Shown in pieces: positions 1-7,444 of a stretch of 64,000 nucleotides of DNA. The position numbers and the translations under genes are program-made. Origin of the DNA: DAITBA01 sp036824005 (GTDB lineage: Bacteria; Pseudomonadota; Gammaproteobacteria; Burkholderiales; Rhodocyclaceae); NCBI GenBank assembly GCA_036824005.1, contig DAITBA010000003.1, positions 124,001 through 188,000 of the forward strand. The letters run 5' to 3'. Each line of letters opens with the position of its first letter. Positions within the stretch are counted from its first letter, which is position 1. Under the pieces are notes generated by a model, which saw only the letters and a list, made by a program, of their open reading frames with translations, did not search any database and was not told the origin of the DNA.

Positions 1-89
1 ACGGCGTCCATGCCTTTCTGGTGGGCGAGGCCTTCATGCGGGCGGAGGATCCCGGTGCCGAACTGGCGCGGCTCTTCGGTCGAGCGTAA
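1..89 (+). CDS. trpC: Indole-3-glycerol phosphate synthase, C-terminal end only
   Basis: Only the last 28 codons are present, in frame from base 3 to a TAA at 87-89. The visible peptide contains HAFLVGEAFMRA and ends ELARLFGRA. This matches the last beta-strand and helix of the TrpC (beta/alpha)8 barrel, where a FLVGE(A/S)(F/L)M motif closes the phosphate-binding face. TrpC converts carboxyphenylamino-deoxyribulose phosphate to indole-3-glycerol phosphate in tryptophan synthesis. The rest of the gene and the trp context lie outside the window, so the call rests on this motif alone. Confidence 0.75.
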   Translation, partial: GVHAFLVGEAFMRAEDPGAELARLFGRA

Positions 90-98
90 GGATCTGGT

Positions 99-235
99 TT
101 CACCACAGAGGACGCGGAGGACGCAGAGGGAAGTCAATGAGCGATAAGGGATAATCCATTCGCCGACGGGTGAATAGAAGAAGAGTTTTCTCCTCTCCCG
201 TTTTTTCTCCGCGTCCTCTGCGTCCCTGCGGTGAA
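99..235. repeat. Dispersed inverted-repeat element, copy 1
   Basis: Two arms face each other. The left arm at 99-129 is built on CACCACAGAGGACGCGGAGG, and the right arm at 205-235 is its near reverse complement, ending TGCGGTGAAT. Both are tandem runs of an octamer-like GACGCAGAG unit. Related arms occur at 2614-2696, 4892-4975 and 55075-55153, always between genes. The spacer of about 75 bases has no convincing gene. No transposase is linked to it. Confidence 0.7.
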
Positions 236-437
236 TCGCAGTTTCTAATCCCCAGTCTTCTGTTGCAAAAAAGCAACAAACCGGCCCGCCAAGGGCTGCC
301 AAAGCCAGCAATTTCTTGCTGCCGCGAATTCACCTTTGCGACAATCGTCACAACTTCTCGATCCTGAGAGGTCTCACGGCCGGGTCGAAATCCATGAGGT
401 GTGTCCCGGCTGCAACGTCAACTTAGAGGAGGACTCT
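236..437. other. Leader region of the porin gene
   Basis: With the repeat element this makes a 348-base non-coding stretch after trpC. There is no supported gene. A purine-rich Shine-Dalgarno segment (AGAGGAGGA, about 425-433) sits just before the porin ATG. I did not find a hexamer pair good enough to call a promoter. Confidence 0.5.
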
Positions 438-1649
438 ATGCAGAAGAAACTGATTGCCCTGGCAGTAGCCGGTCTGGCATCCGTTCCCGCCTTCGCACAG
501 TCCAACGTGACCATCTACGGTCGCGCGGACGCTGGCTGGGTCAACAGCGGCGGCGACAGCGGCGGCATCCGGACCAACGGCAACAAGAACGAGGTCGCAT
601 CCGGTATCGGCGGCGGTAGCCGCTTCGGCCTGCGCGGCACGGAAGATCTGGGCAATGGCCTGAAAGCCATCTTCCAGATGGAATACAACGTGCAGCTCGA
701 CTCCGCCAGCATCGCCGCGGCGAACGTCACCACCAACCCGAACCCCTCGGGCCTGCGTAGCCGCAACGCCTGGGTCGGCCTGACCGGCAACTTCGGTACC
801 GCCCTGATCGGCCGCGTCGATGGCGCCCGCTACGGTGTGGCCACCAAGTACGATCCGTTCGGCAGCGGCTATGTCGGCAACATGGCATCCCTGCAGACCC
901 ACGCCACCCGCGCCGACAACGCGCTAGTGTATGTGACCCCGAGCTGGGGCGGTTTCAAGATCGTGGGTGCCTACACCACCCAGTTGATCGGCCAGGAATC
1001 CACCGCTGGTGCGCAGACGACCACCGGTGTCGACCCCGTTGCGCCGGCCTCCGCCAACCGCGGCGATCTGCGCCTGTGGGCGATCCTGCCGTCCTATGAG
1101 AACGGCCCGATCAGCGTCACGTTCGACTACGAAGAAGCCAAGAACAAGGACCTGCCGGACACCAAGATCAAGCTGTACGTGGTGGGCGGTTCCTATGACT
1201 TCGGCGTCGTCAAGCTGCACGGCTACTGGGAGAAAGCCAAGTCCCAGGACGCTGGCGCTGCGCCTGCCACGGGTAACGGTTACATTCCCGTTGCCGGTGC
1301 CGACAACTGGGATCAGCGTAGCTGGATGCTGGGCCTGAGCGCTCCGCTCATGGGCGGCAAGACGGTGCTGCGTACGTCCTACGTTCGTCTGGATGACCGC
1401 ACCGCGACCGACGTGAATGGCCGCCAGCTCACCGGCGACTGCCACAAGTGGGGCATCGGCGCCAGCTACTTCCTGTCCAAGCGCACCAGCGTGTTCGCCG
1501 ACTACGCCAAGATCAGCAACAAGTCGCAAGGCACCTGCACGATCACCGTTTCCGGTGCGGCCGGCTCCTTCGACGGCGGTGGCGGCACGGGTCCTGCGGG
1601 CGGCTTCGGTGTCCGCGGCTTCGACCTGGGTATCGCCCACACCTTCTAA
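438..1649 (+). CDS. General outer-membrane porin (betaproteobacterial type)
   Basis: The predicted protein has 403 residues. A signal peptide (MQKKLIALAVAGLASVPAFA, cleaved before QSNVTIYG) is followed by alternating beta-strand segments typical of a 16-stranded trimeric porin of the Gram-negative porin family, and the chain ends in IAHTF. The terminal Phe is the usual outer-membrane assembly signal. It would allow passive diffusion of small hydrophilic or anionic solutes. I chose the ATG at 438 because AGAGGAGGA lies directly upstream and the signal peptide begins there; the frame is open upstream to 336. A strong terminator follows, so the gene appears monocistronic. Specificity cannot be told from sequence. 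Confidence 0.93.
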   Translation: MQKKLIALAVAGLASVPAFAQSNVTIYGRADAGWVNSGGDSGGIRTNGNKNEVASGIGGGSRFGLRGTEDLGNGLKAIFQMEYNVQLDSASIAAANVTTNPNPSGLRSRNAWVGLTGNFGTALIGRVDGARYGVATKYDPFGSGYVGNMASLQTHATRADNALVYVTPSWGGFKIVGAYTTQLIGQESTAGAQTTTGVDPVAPASANRGDLRLWAILPSYENGPISVTFDYEEAKNKDLPDTKIKLYVVGGSYDFGVVKLHGYWEKAKSQDAGAAPATGNGYIPVAGADNWDQRSWMLGLSAPLMGGKTVLRTSYVRLDDRTATDVNGRQLTGDCHKWGIGASYFLSKRTSVFADYAKISNKSQGTCTITVSGAAGSFDGGGGTGPAGGFGVRGFDLGIAHTF

Positions 1650-1675
1650 TCGGCACAACCGGTTACGACGGTTCG

Positions 1676-1707
1676 AAAACGGGCGCCTTCGGGCGCCCGT
1701 TTTTTTG
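1676..1707 (+). terminator. Rho-independent terminator of the porin gene
   Basis: The sequence ACGGGCGCC TTCG GGCGCCCGT forms a strong GC stem with a stable TTCG tetraloop and is followed by a run of seven T. It starts 27 bases after the porin stop codon. Confidence 0.92.
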
Positions 1708-1732
1708 TCTGTGGGATTTGTTAGAGTGTTGT

Positions 1733-1984
1733 CATGATCCTGCCGCAGCCCACGACCGGGGTGACAAATTCGCGGCCTACCGGCAACTGGCTTCCCTGGA
1801 GGAATACGCCCTGATCGACCCCGACCGGCGGACGATCGAGGTGTTCCGCCGCATGCCGGATGGCAATTGGCTGCTGGCTACGGCGGAGGCTGCCCGGGGG
1901 CTGGTGCTGCGCAGCCTGGATTTCGTCGCGGCGCCGGAAGCGGTGTTCGAGGACGTCGAGGCCGCGGCTTCCGGTTCTGCGTAA
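1733..1984 (+). pseudogene. Remnant of a Uma2-family nuclease gene (C-terminal half)
   Basis: The reading frame ending at TAA 1982-1984 encodes HDRGDKFAAYR, then EEYALIDPDRRTIEVFRR, then LDFVAAPEAVFEDV. These match the second half of Uma2/DUF820 proteins (YDR..K...Y, Ey.LiD, LdF). The N-terminal half with the DD.IELIEGEL region is missing. The frame runs backwards into the porin terminator without an in-frame start codon, so it is probably not expressed. It lies 24 bases from the 3' end of an intact, convergent Uma2 gene. The conserved YDR-like His/Asp and Lys survive but the fold is incomplete. Confidence 0.7.
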
Positions 1985-2008
1985 ACGCCGAGCGGACCGT
2001 GGGAAGCG

Positions 2009-2587
2009 TCAGGCCAGCAGTTCGGTCACGTCGATGCTCGCCGCCGGCAGCGCCTCGGCGCTCGCGACGCCATCGTGCAGGACGGTGATCTGCTGATATT
2101 CCCCGAACTCCTGCCGCGGCTGGCGATGCACGAGCAGCCGCTTGGCGATCAGGTCCACGAGCCAAACTTCGCGGATGCCGTGGCGGGCGTAGAGGGGGAT
2201 CTTGTATTCCCGGTCATACGCTGCCGAAGAATCCGCGACCTCGACCACCAGTAGCACATCGCTTGGCTCCGGATGGCTGCCACGATAGAAATCGGCCCGC
2301 GGCCGCACGAGCGCCAGATCGGGCTGCGGCAGCGAATTCGCAGACAGGGCAAGCGGCTGCTGGACGTGGAGCAGGGCCTGGGCCGGGTCGATGGCGTGCA
2401 ATCGTGCCACGAGAAGGTTGACGGTCCCTGCGTGCAGACTCCCTATCGGCGCCATCTCGATCAGCTCCCCTTCAATCAGTTCGATCCGGTCGTCCTCCTT
2501 GAGGATGCCCGCCGCGAGCATCTGCGCCATATCGGAGGTGGTGAGCCGATGACGCTGCAATACCGGGGAATCCGCAACCGTAGCCAT
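2009..2587 (-). CDS. Uma2 family (DUF820) restriction-endonuclease-fold protein
   Basis: The predicted protein has 192 residues. It shows the DDRIELIEGELIEM start of the Uma2 core, then LPQPDLALVRP, DVLLVVEVADSS, YDREYKIPLYARHGI and EVWLVD. The Asp, Glu and Lys in those blocks are the PD-(D/E)xK catalytic set. Members are abundant in cyanobacteria and scattered in proteobacteria; their biological role is not established. The ATG at 2587 has GGAGTGAAG just upstream; an in-frame ATG at 2617 is possible but has a poor ribosome site. It is not obviously co-transcribed with proB, which is separated by a repeat element. Mobile behaviour is suggested by the broken paralogue facing it. Confidence 0.85.
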   Translation of the reverse strand: MATVADSPVLQRHRLTTSDMAQMLAAGILKEDDRIELIEGELIEMAPIGSLHAGTVNLLVARLHAIDPAQALLHVQQPLALSANSLPQPDLALVRPRADFYRGSHPEPSDVLLVVEVADSSAAYDREYKIPLYARHGIREVWLVDLIAKRLLVHRQPRQEFGEYQQITVLHDGVASAEALPAASIDVTELLA

Positions 2588-2613
2588 CTTCACTCCAGCA
2601 TGGAAAGGGCAAT

Positions 2614-2696
2614 GCACCGCAGAGGAGGACGATTCAACGAAGAATCACTCAAGGGTCTCGCTTTTCCTCTGTGTCCTCTGCGTCCTCCGTGGTGAA
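2614..2696. repeat. Dispersed inverted-repeat element, copy 2
   Basis: The right arm at 2664-2696 (CCTCTGTGTCCTCTGCGTCC then TCCGTGGTGAAT) is complete. The left arm at 2614-2630 (GCACCGCAGAGGAGGAC) is shortened compared with copies 1 and 3. It fills the gap between the Uma2 gene start and the proB stop codon. Confidence 0.65.
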
Positions 2697-2716
2697 TGAA
2701 CTTGCCGCTTTCGGGA

Positions 2717-3832
2717 TCATAGCAACACCAGGTTGTCCCTGTGAATCAGCTCCGGTTCGTCGACGTAGCCGAGGATGCCCTCGATCTCGGCGCTCGGGCA
2801 GCGGGCGATGCGGCGCGCCTCCGAGCCGGGGTAGTTGATCAGGCCGCGGGCGATTTCGCGGCCGTCGGGGGCGCGGCAGGCGACCGCGGCGCCGCGTTCG
2901 AAGTCGCCCTCGACGGCGACGACGCCGATGGGCAGCAGGCTCTTGCCTGAGGCCAGCGCGCGCACGGCGCCCTCGTCGAGGATCAGGCTGCCGGCCAGTT
3001 GCAGATGATCGGCCAGCCACTGCTTGCGTGCCGCCAGCGGCGTGGCCGTGGCGTAGAGCAGGGTGCCCATGTCCTCGCCGGCGGCAAGCCGTACCAGGGC
3101 GTCGGGTTCGCGGCCGCTGGCGATGAGCGTGTGCGCCCCGCTGCGCGCAGCCCGCTGGGCGGCCCGCACCTTGGTGATCATGCCGCCGCGGGCGATGCCG
3201 CTGCCGGCACCGCCGGCCATGGATTCCAGGCCGGCATCGTCGGCACGCGCCTGGCTGACCAGCGTCGCGCCGGGATCGCGGCGCGGATCGACGGTGTACA
3301 GCCCCGCCTGGTCGGTGAGGATGATCAGGCACTCGGCCTCGATCAGGTTCGCCACCAGCGCGCCGAGGGTATCGTTGTCACCGAACTTGATCTCGTCGGT
3401 GACCACCGTGTCGTTCTCGTTGATGATGGGCACGACACCCAGTTGCAGCAGCGTCGTCAGCGTCGAGCGGGCGTTGAGATAACGCTTGCGGTCGGCCAAG
3501 TCCTCGTGGGTGAGCAGGATCTGGGCGGTGCCGAGTCCGTGGCGGGAAAACACCGTTTCGTAGGTCTGCGCCAGGCCCATCTGGCCCACGGCAGCGGCGG
3601 CCTGCAGCTCGTGCATGGCGTGGGGACGCACGGTCCAGCCCAGGCGTTGCATGCCGGCGGCGATCGCACCCGATGACACCAGCACGACTTCGCGGCCGTC
3701 GCTGCGCAGGCGCGCGATCTGGCTTGCCCATTCGGCCAACGCGTCATGGGCCAGGCCGGTGCCGTTGTTGGTTACCAGCGCGCTGCCGACCTTTACGACC
3801 AAGCGGCGCGCGTCACGGATCAGCCTTCTCAT
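2717..3832 (-). CDS. proB: Glutamate 5-kinase
   Basis: The predicted protein has 371 residues, the usual length for the two-domain form. The amino-acid-kinase domain begins LVVKVGSALVTNNG and contains SSGAIAAGMQRLG, INENDTVVTDEIKFGDND and GGAGSGIARGGMITKV. A C-terminal PUA domain occupies roughly residues 275-365. It phosphorylates glutamate, the first and proline-feedback-inhibited step of proline synthesis, in the cytoplasm. Its start overlaps the 3' end of obgE by 20 bases, so the two are translationally linked in the rplU-rpmA-obgE-proB order common in betaproteobacteria. proA is not in the window. Confidence 0.97.
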   Translation of the reverse strand: MRRLIRDARRLVVKVGSALVTNNGTGLAHDALAEWASQIARLRSDGREVVLVSSGAIAAGMQRLGWTVRPHAMHELQAAAAVGQMGLAQTYETVFSRHGLGTAQILLTHEDLADRKRYLNARSTLTTLLQLGVVPIINENDTVVTDEIKFGDNDTLGALVANLIEAECLIILTDQAGLYTVDPRRDPGATLVSQARADDAGLESMAGGAGSGIARGGMITKVRAAQRAARSGAHTLIASGREPDALVRLAAGEDMGTLLYATATPLAARKQWLADHLQLAGSLILDEGAVRALASGKSLLPIGVVAVEGDFERGAAVACRAPDGREIARGLINYPGSEARRIARCPSAEIEGILGYVDEPELIHRDNLVLL

Positions 3833-4868
3833 GCTCGGCGGTGTCTTCGGCGGCGTGGCGCTGCTGGTCCAGGTAGTCCATGACGGCGAAGGTCAGCTCC
3901 CGGCAGCCAGCGCCGTTGATGGCGGAAATGGCGAAGTACCGCGACACATTACCATACTTGCGGACCAGGGCTTCGATGCGCGCCTGGCGCTCCGACTCCG
4001 GTATCAGGTCGATCTTGTTCAGCACCAGCCAGCGCGGTTTCTCGTAAAGCTTGGCGTCATACTTGCGCAGCTCTTCGACGATGGCATGGGCATCGCGCAG
4101 GGGATCGGCGCCCGGATCGAAGGGTGCAATATCGACGATGTGCAGCAGCAGCCGCGTGCGCTGCAGGTGACGCAGGAACTGGTGGCCGAGACCCGCCCCT
4201 TCCGCCGCACCCTCAATCAGACCAGGGATGTCGGCGACGACGAAACTGCGATTGACGTCGGTGCGCACGACGCCGAGATTGGGATGCAGAGTGGTGAAGG
4301 GATAATCCGCCACCTTGGGCCGTGCCGCCGAGACGGCACGAATGAAGGTGGACTTGCCGGCGTTGGGTAGCCCCAGCAGGCCAACGTCGGCCAGTACGCG
4401 CAACTCCAGGTGCAGTTCGCGCCGCTCCCCCGGCTCGCCCGGCGTGCATTGGCGCGGCGCCCGGTTGGTGCTCGATTTGAAATGGATGTTGCCCAGGCCG
4501 CCGGCGCCGCCCTTGGCGATCAGCGCGCGCGCGCCATCGTGGTCGAGATCGGCCAGGACTTCGTCGGTCGCCCCGTCGCGGATGACCGTGCCCACCGGCA
4601 TGCGCAGCACCATGTCGTCGCCGCCTTTGCCGTAGCAGTCCGAGCCCATGCCGTTCTCGCCCCGCTCGGCGCGGAAGATGCGTGTGTAGCGGTAGTCGAT
4701 CAGCGTATTCAGATTGCGATCGGCCAGTGCGAAGATGCTGCCGCCCCGGCCGCCGTCGCCGCCCGAGGGCCCGCCCCGGGGCACGTACTTCTCGCGCCGG
4801 AACGTAGCCACGCCATTGCCGCCGTCGCCGGCAATGACCTCGATGATGGCTTCGTCGAAGAACTTCAT
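3813..4868 (-). CDS. obgE: Obg-family GTPase
   Basis: The predicted protein has 351 residues. The N-terminal glycine-rich Obg fold starts MKFFDEAIIEVIAGDGGNG and contains KYVPRGGPSGGDGGRGG. The G domain follows with GLPNAGKST (P-loop), DIPGLIEGA (G3) and NKIDLI (G4). The protein is a late 50S ribosome assembly and stress-response GTPase. The start was placed at the conserved MKFFDEA; the frame is open further upstream, but that part is the dispersed repeat. A repeat copy separates it from rpmA, so readthrough or a separate promoter must be assumed. Confidence 0.97.
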   Translation of the reverse strand: MKFFDEAIIEVIAGDGGNGVATFRREKYVPRGGPSGGDGGRGGSIFALADRNLNTLIDYRYTRIFRAERGENGMGSDCYGKGGDDMVLRMPVGTVIRDGATDEVLADLDHDGARALIAKGGAGGLGNIHFKSSTNRAPRQCTPGEPGERRELHLELRVLADVGLLGLPNAGKSTFIRAVSAARPKVADYPFTTLHPNLGVVRTDVNRSFVVADIPGLIEGAAEGAGLGHQFLRHLQRTRLLLHIVDIAPFDPGADPLRDAHAIVEELRKYDAKLYEKPRWLVLNKIDLIPESERQARIEALVRKYGNVSRYFAISAINGAGCRELTFAVMDYLDQQRHAAEDTAEHEKADP

Positions 4869-4891
4869 GACCGCGGGTTGGAAACAGACGC

Positions 4892-4975
4892 TTTCACCGC
4901 AGAGGGCGCGGAGGACACAGAGGAAATGCAAACTGCTTGTTCATCTCTGCGTCCTCTGCGTCCTCCGTGGTGCAA
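4892..4975. repeat. Dispersed inverted-repeat element, copy 3
   Basis: The left arm at 4892-4925 (TTTCACCGCAGAGGGCGCGG then AGGACACAGAGG) pairs with the right arm at 4944-4975 (CTCTGCGTCCTCTGCGTCCT then CCGTGGTG). The spacer is about 18 bases. It lies inside the otherwise conserved rpmA-obgE interval. Confidence 0.75.
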
Positions 4976-4978
4976 AAC

Positions 4979-5012
4979 AAAAAGCCCTGCCGCGACGGCA
5001 GGGCTTTTCGTC
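4979..5012 (-). terminator. Terminator after rpmA
   Basis: Read on the minus strand, AAGCCCTGCC GTCG CGGCAGGGCTT is a 10-bp or longer GC stem with a tetraloop, followed by TTTTG. It begins 16 bases past the rpmA stop and would uncouple rplU-rpmA from obgE-proB. Confidence 0.85.
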
Positions 5013-5027
5013 GCAGTGCGTGGCGGC

Positions 5028-5288
5028 TCAGGCGGCCGGGACGATGCTCACCGTCCGGCGCTGATTGACCCCCTTCACCGCGAATTGCACCGTGCCGGTG
5101 ATTTTCGCGAACAGGGTATGGTCCTTGCCCATGCCGACATTGTCGCCGGCGTGAAACTGCGTGCCGCGCTGGCGCACGATGATGCTGCCGGCGTTGACTA
5201 ACTGACCGCCGAAGCGCTTCAGCCCCAGGCGCTTCGACTGGGAATCGCGGCCGTTGCGCGAACTGCCGCCTGCCTTTTTGTGTGCCAT
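5028..5288 (-). CDS. rpmA: 50S ribosomal protein L27
   Basis: The predicted protein has 86 residues and starts MAHKKAGGSSRNGRDSQSKR, the near-invariant L27 N-terminus that reaches toward the peptidyl-transferase centre. RFGGQ, IIVRQRGT and GDNVGMGKDHTLFA follow. It lies 48 bases downstream of rplU in the standard L21-L27 operon and is followed by a terminator. Confidence 0.98.
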   Translation of the reverse strand: MAHKKAGGSSRNGRDSQSKRLGLKRFGGQLVNAGSIIVRQRGTQFHAGDNVGMGKDHTLFAKITGTVQFAVKGVNQRRTVSIVPAA

Positions 5289-5336
5289 GTGTGACTCCTG
5301 ACTGGCTAGTGCGAAATCCGGCCGGTGCCGATTCCG

Positions 5337-5648
5337 CTACGCGTTGATGGCATCGACGCGCACTTCGGTGAAATTCTGGCGATGCCCCTGGTGCTTCTGG
5401 TAGTGCTTGCGCCGGCGCATCTTGAAGATCTTCACTTTCGGATGCCGGCCCTGGGCGAGAACCGTCGCCTTGACGGATGCGCCGGCCACCAGCGGCGCAC
5501 CGATCTTCACCGATTCGCCTTCGCCGACCATCAACACCTGGTCGAGCGTGATTTCCGTGCCCACGTCTGCCGGTATCTGTTCTATTTTCAGTTTTTCGCC
5601 GGGGGCAACGCGATACTGCTTGCCACCGGTTTTTATGACCGCATACAT
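5337..5648 (-). CDS. rplU: 50S ribosomal protein L21
   Basis: The predicted protein has 103 residues, the normal length. It starts MYAVIKTGGKQYRV and ends with the KIKIF-like KVKIFKMRRRKHYQKHQGHR signature region. It binds 23S rRNA domain VI in the large subunit. The ATG at 5648 has GGGAGTCC upstream; the open frame continues to 5717, but the conserved start and promoter position favour 5648. A sigma70-like promoter lies 41 bases or more upstream. Confidence 0.98.
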   Translation of the reverse strand: MYAVIKTGGKQYRVAPGEKLKIEQIPADVGTEITLDQVLMVGEGESVKIGAPLVAGASVKATVLAQGRHPKVKIFKMRRRKHYQKHQGHRQNFTEVRVDAINA

Positions 5649-5688
5649 GATGGACTCCCGTTGAACCGCCTGCTTCGAAGAACCGCGC

Positions 5689-5717
5689 ATTCTACACAAA
5701 GCCGCCTTTCCGGTCAA
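5689..5717 (-). promoter_or_regulatory. Sigma70-type promoter for rplU-rpmA
   Basis: On the minus strand TTGACC (5717-5712) and TAGAAT (5694-5689) are separated by exactly 17 bases. Both hexamers match the consensus at five of six positions. The leader to the rplU ATG would be about 35 bases. Confidence 0.65.
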
Positions 5718-5792
5718 AACCTTGAGGGCTGCGCTTGACGCGACAGAGGGCGGCGCCTACCATGGCGGCCGTCCGTTCCTTCGTCTGCCATC

Positions 5793-6761
5793 TTGTCCCA
5801 CGAAGCCCTGTACGCCCTCATTGCCGACGACATGCGCGCGGTCGATGAGGTGATCCGCGACCGGCTGCACTCCGATGTGGTTCTGATTCGCCAAGTGGCG
5901 GAATACATCATCGGCAGCGGCGGCAAACGCCTGCGTCCGGCGCTGGTGCTCCTCGCCGCCGGCGCCATGGGCTACCGCGGCACGCACCATCACGAGCTGG
6001 CCGCCGTGGTCGAGTTCATCCACACCGCGACGCTGCTGCACGACGACGTGGTGGACGAATCCGACCTGCGCCGCGGCAACAAGACCGCCAATGCGCTGTT
6101 CGGCAATGCGGCGGCGGTGCTGGTGGGCGACTTTTTGTACTCGCGCGCCTTCCAGATGATGGTCTCGGTGGACAGCATGTATGTCATGCGGGTACTGGCG
6201 GATGCCACCAACACCATCGCCGAGGGCGAGGTGCTGCAACTGCTCAACTGCCACAACGCCGACATCGGCGTCGAGGAGTATCTGCAGGTCATCCGCTACA
6301 AGACGGCCAAGCTGTTCGAGGCGGCGGCCCGGCTCGGCGCCATCGTCGGCGGCGCGCCCCGGGAGGTGGAGGAGGCGCTGGCGCGCTACGGCATGCACCT
6401 GGGCACGGCGTTCCAGTTGATCGACGACGTGCTCGACTACTCCGGTGACGAACACGCCACCGGCAAGCATCTCGGCGACGACCTCGCCGAAGGCAAGCCG
6501 ACGCTGCCGCTGATCCACGTGCTGCACCACGGCGACGCGGACCAGTCGCAATGCGTGCGGCGCGCCATCGAGCACGGCGGGCGGGACGAATTTCCCGCCG
6601 TGCTAGCGGCCATACGCAGCACCGACGCGCTGGACGAAACGCGCCGGCGCGCCGAGGCGGAAGCGCAGGCCGCCCGTGAAGCACTGGCGCTCGTTACGCA
6701 TTCAACCTACCGCGAATCTCTGCTAAACTTATGCGCTTTCGCGGTCAAGCGTGATCACTGA
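5793..6761 (+). CDS. ispB: Octaprenyl/polyprenyl diphosphate synthase
   Basis: The predicted protein has 322 residues. The first Asp-rich motif is LLHDDVVDESDLRRG and the second is QLIDDVLDYSGD, with GGKRLRPALV binding the pyrophosphate of IPP. It elongates farnesyl diphosphate to the long side chain of ubiquinone. The start is a TTG at 5793, giving SHEALYALIADDMRAVDEVI, which aligns with the usual N-terminus; the next in-frame ATG (5832) would cut into a conserved helix. It is divergent from rplU, the arrangement found in many proteobacteria. A tRNA gene follows. Confidence 0.93.
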   Translation: MSHEALYALIADDMRAVDEVIRDRLHSDVVLIRQVAEYIIGSGGKRLRPALVLLAAGAMGYRGTHHHELAAVVEFIHTATLLHDDVVDESDLRRGNKTANALFGNAAAVLVGDFLYSRAFQMMVSVDSMYVMRVLADATNTIAEGEVLQLLNCHNADIGVEEYLQVIRYKTAKLFEAAARLGAIVGGAPREVEEALARYGMHLGTAFQLIDDVLDYSGDEHATGKHLGDDLAEGKPTLPLIHVLHHGDADQSQCVRRAIEHGGRDEFPAVLAAIRSTDALDETRRRAEAEAQAAREALALVTHSTYRESLLNLCAFAVKRDH

Positions 6762-6820
6762 TCCCGGGATCGCGCCGGCCATCCAGCGGGGGCACACATC
6801 CCTGCGACAGTTGGTTCCAT

Positions 6821-6897
6821 CGGGGTGTAGCTCAGCCTGGTAGAGTACTGCGTTCGGGACGCAGGAGTCGGAGGTTCAAATCCTCTCACCCCGACCA
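6821..6897 (+). tRNA. tRNA-Pro, anticodon CGG
   Basis: The 77-base gene has acceptor arms CGGGGTG and CACCCCG, an anticodon stem CTGCG/CGCAG around the loop TTCGGGA (anticodon CGG, reading CCG), the TTCAAAT T-loop and an encoded CCA at 6895-6897. The D-arm AGCTCAGCCTGGTAGAGT is normal. Confidence 0.97.
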
Positions 6898-7444
6898 ATC
6901 TTTTCCCGAAGTTTTCCCAAAGGTTCGAGGTCGGTATCCTGCCGCGACGAGCAGGCCCTGAGAGGCGATCTTCTCCACCGGGCGGACGATGCTGCTGGTC
7001 ACGAGTGATCCTGGCCAGCCCAACTGAGCGCCTCGTCGTGGTTCATGGGTCGGACATGGAACGTGTGCTCCCTGCGGCAGCGGTAGCCGTCTGCGCGCCG
7101 ACCAGGATTATTGCGCCAATACCCCGATGCGGCTATCGTTCCGCTATGAATACGCGTTACGACGAAGGCATTGCAGGGAATCCCGTGGCTCGCCGGACAT
7201 CCGTTCGCGCCGCCAACCTGTGACGCTCCGCCTGCGAATCGCCGCCAGGGCTGCCGGTGAGATCGAGCGCGCTGATGCGTGTTGGCGAGAGAACAGATTG
7301 GCCGTGCCTGGCGCGGTTCGGGAAGATGTGAGGGCTGCGTTCCAACTGTTGCGTCAGCAGCCCGGCGTCCGCGCTGCGCTAGCAGGCGACCGTCAACGCG
7401 TGGTCCTTCGTAGTACTGCGGTCCAGGTACGTTGCCCGCAATCG
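6898..7444. other. 547-base stretch without a supported gene
   Basis: This lies between tRNA-Pro and the VWA gene. A minus-strand frame at 6999-7448 is open, but its product is Arg-rich, low in hydrophobic blocks and resembles no family I recognise. I saw no duplicated tRNA 3' end that would mark an attachment site and no transposase or integrase remnant that I can name. Confidence 0.4.

Noticed and set aside
6821..7444. tRNA-Pro as an integration site for a mobile island
   Set aside because: No second copy of the tRNA 3' end and no integrase were seen downstream; the following genes are housekeeping or respiratory.
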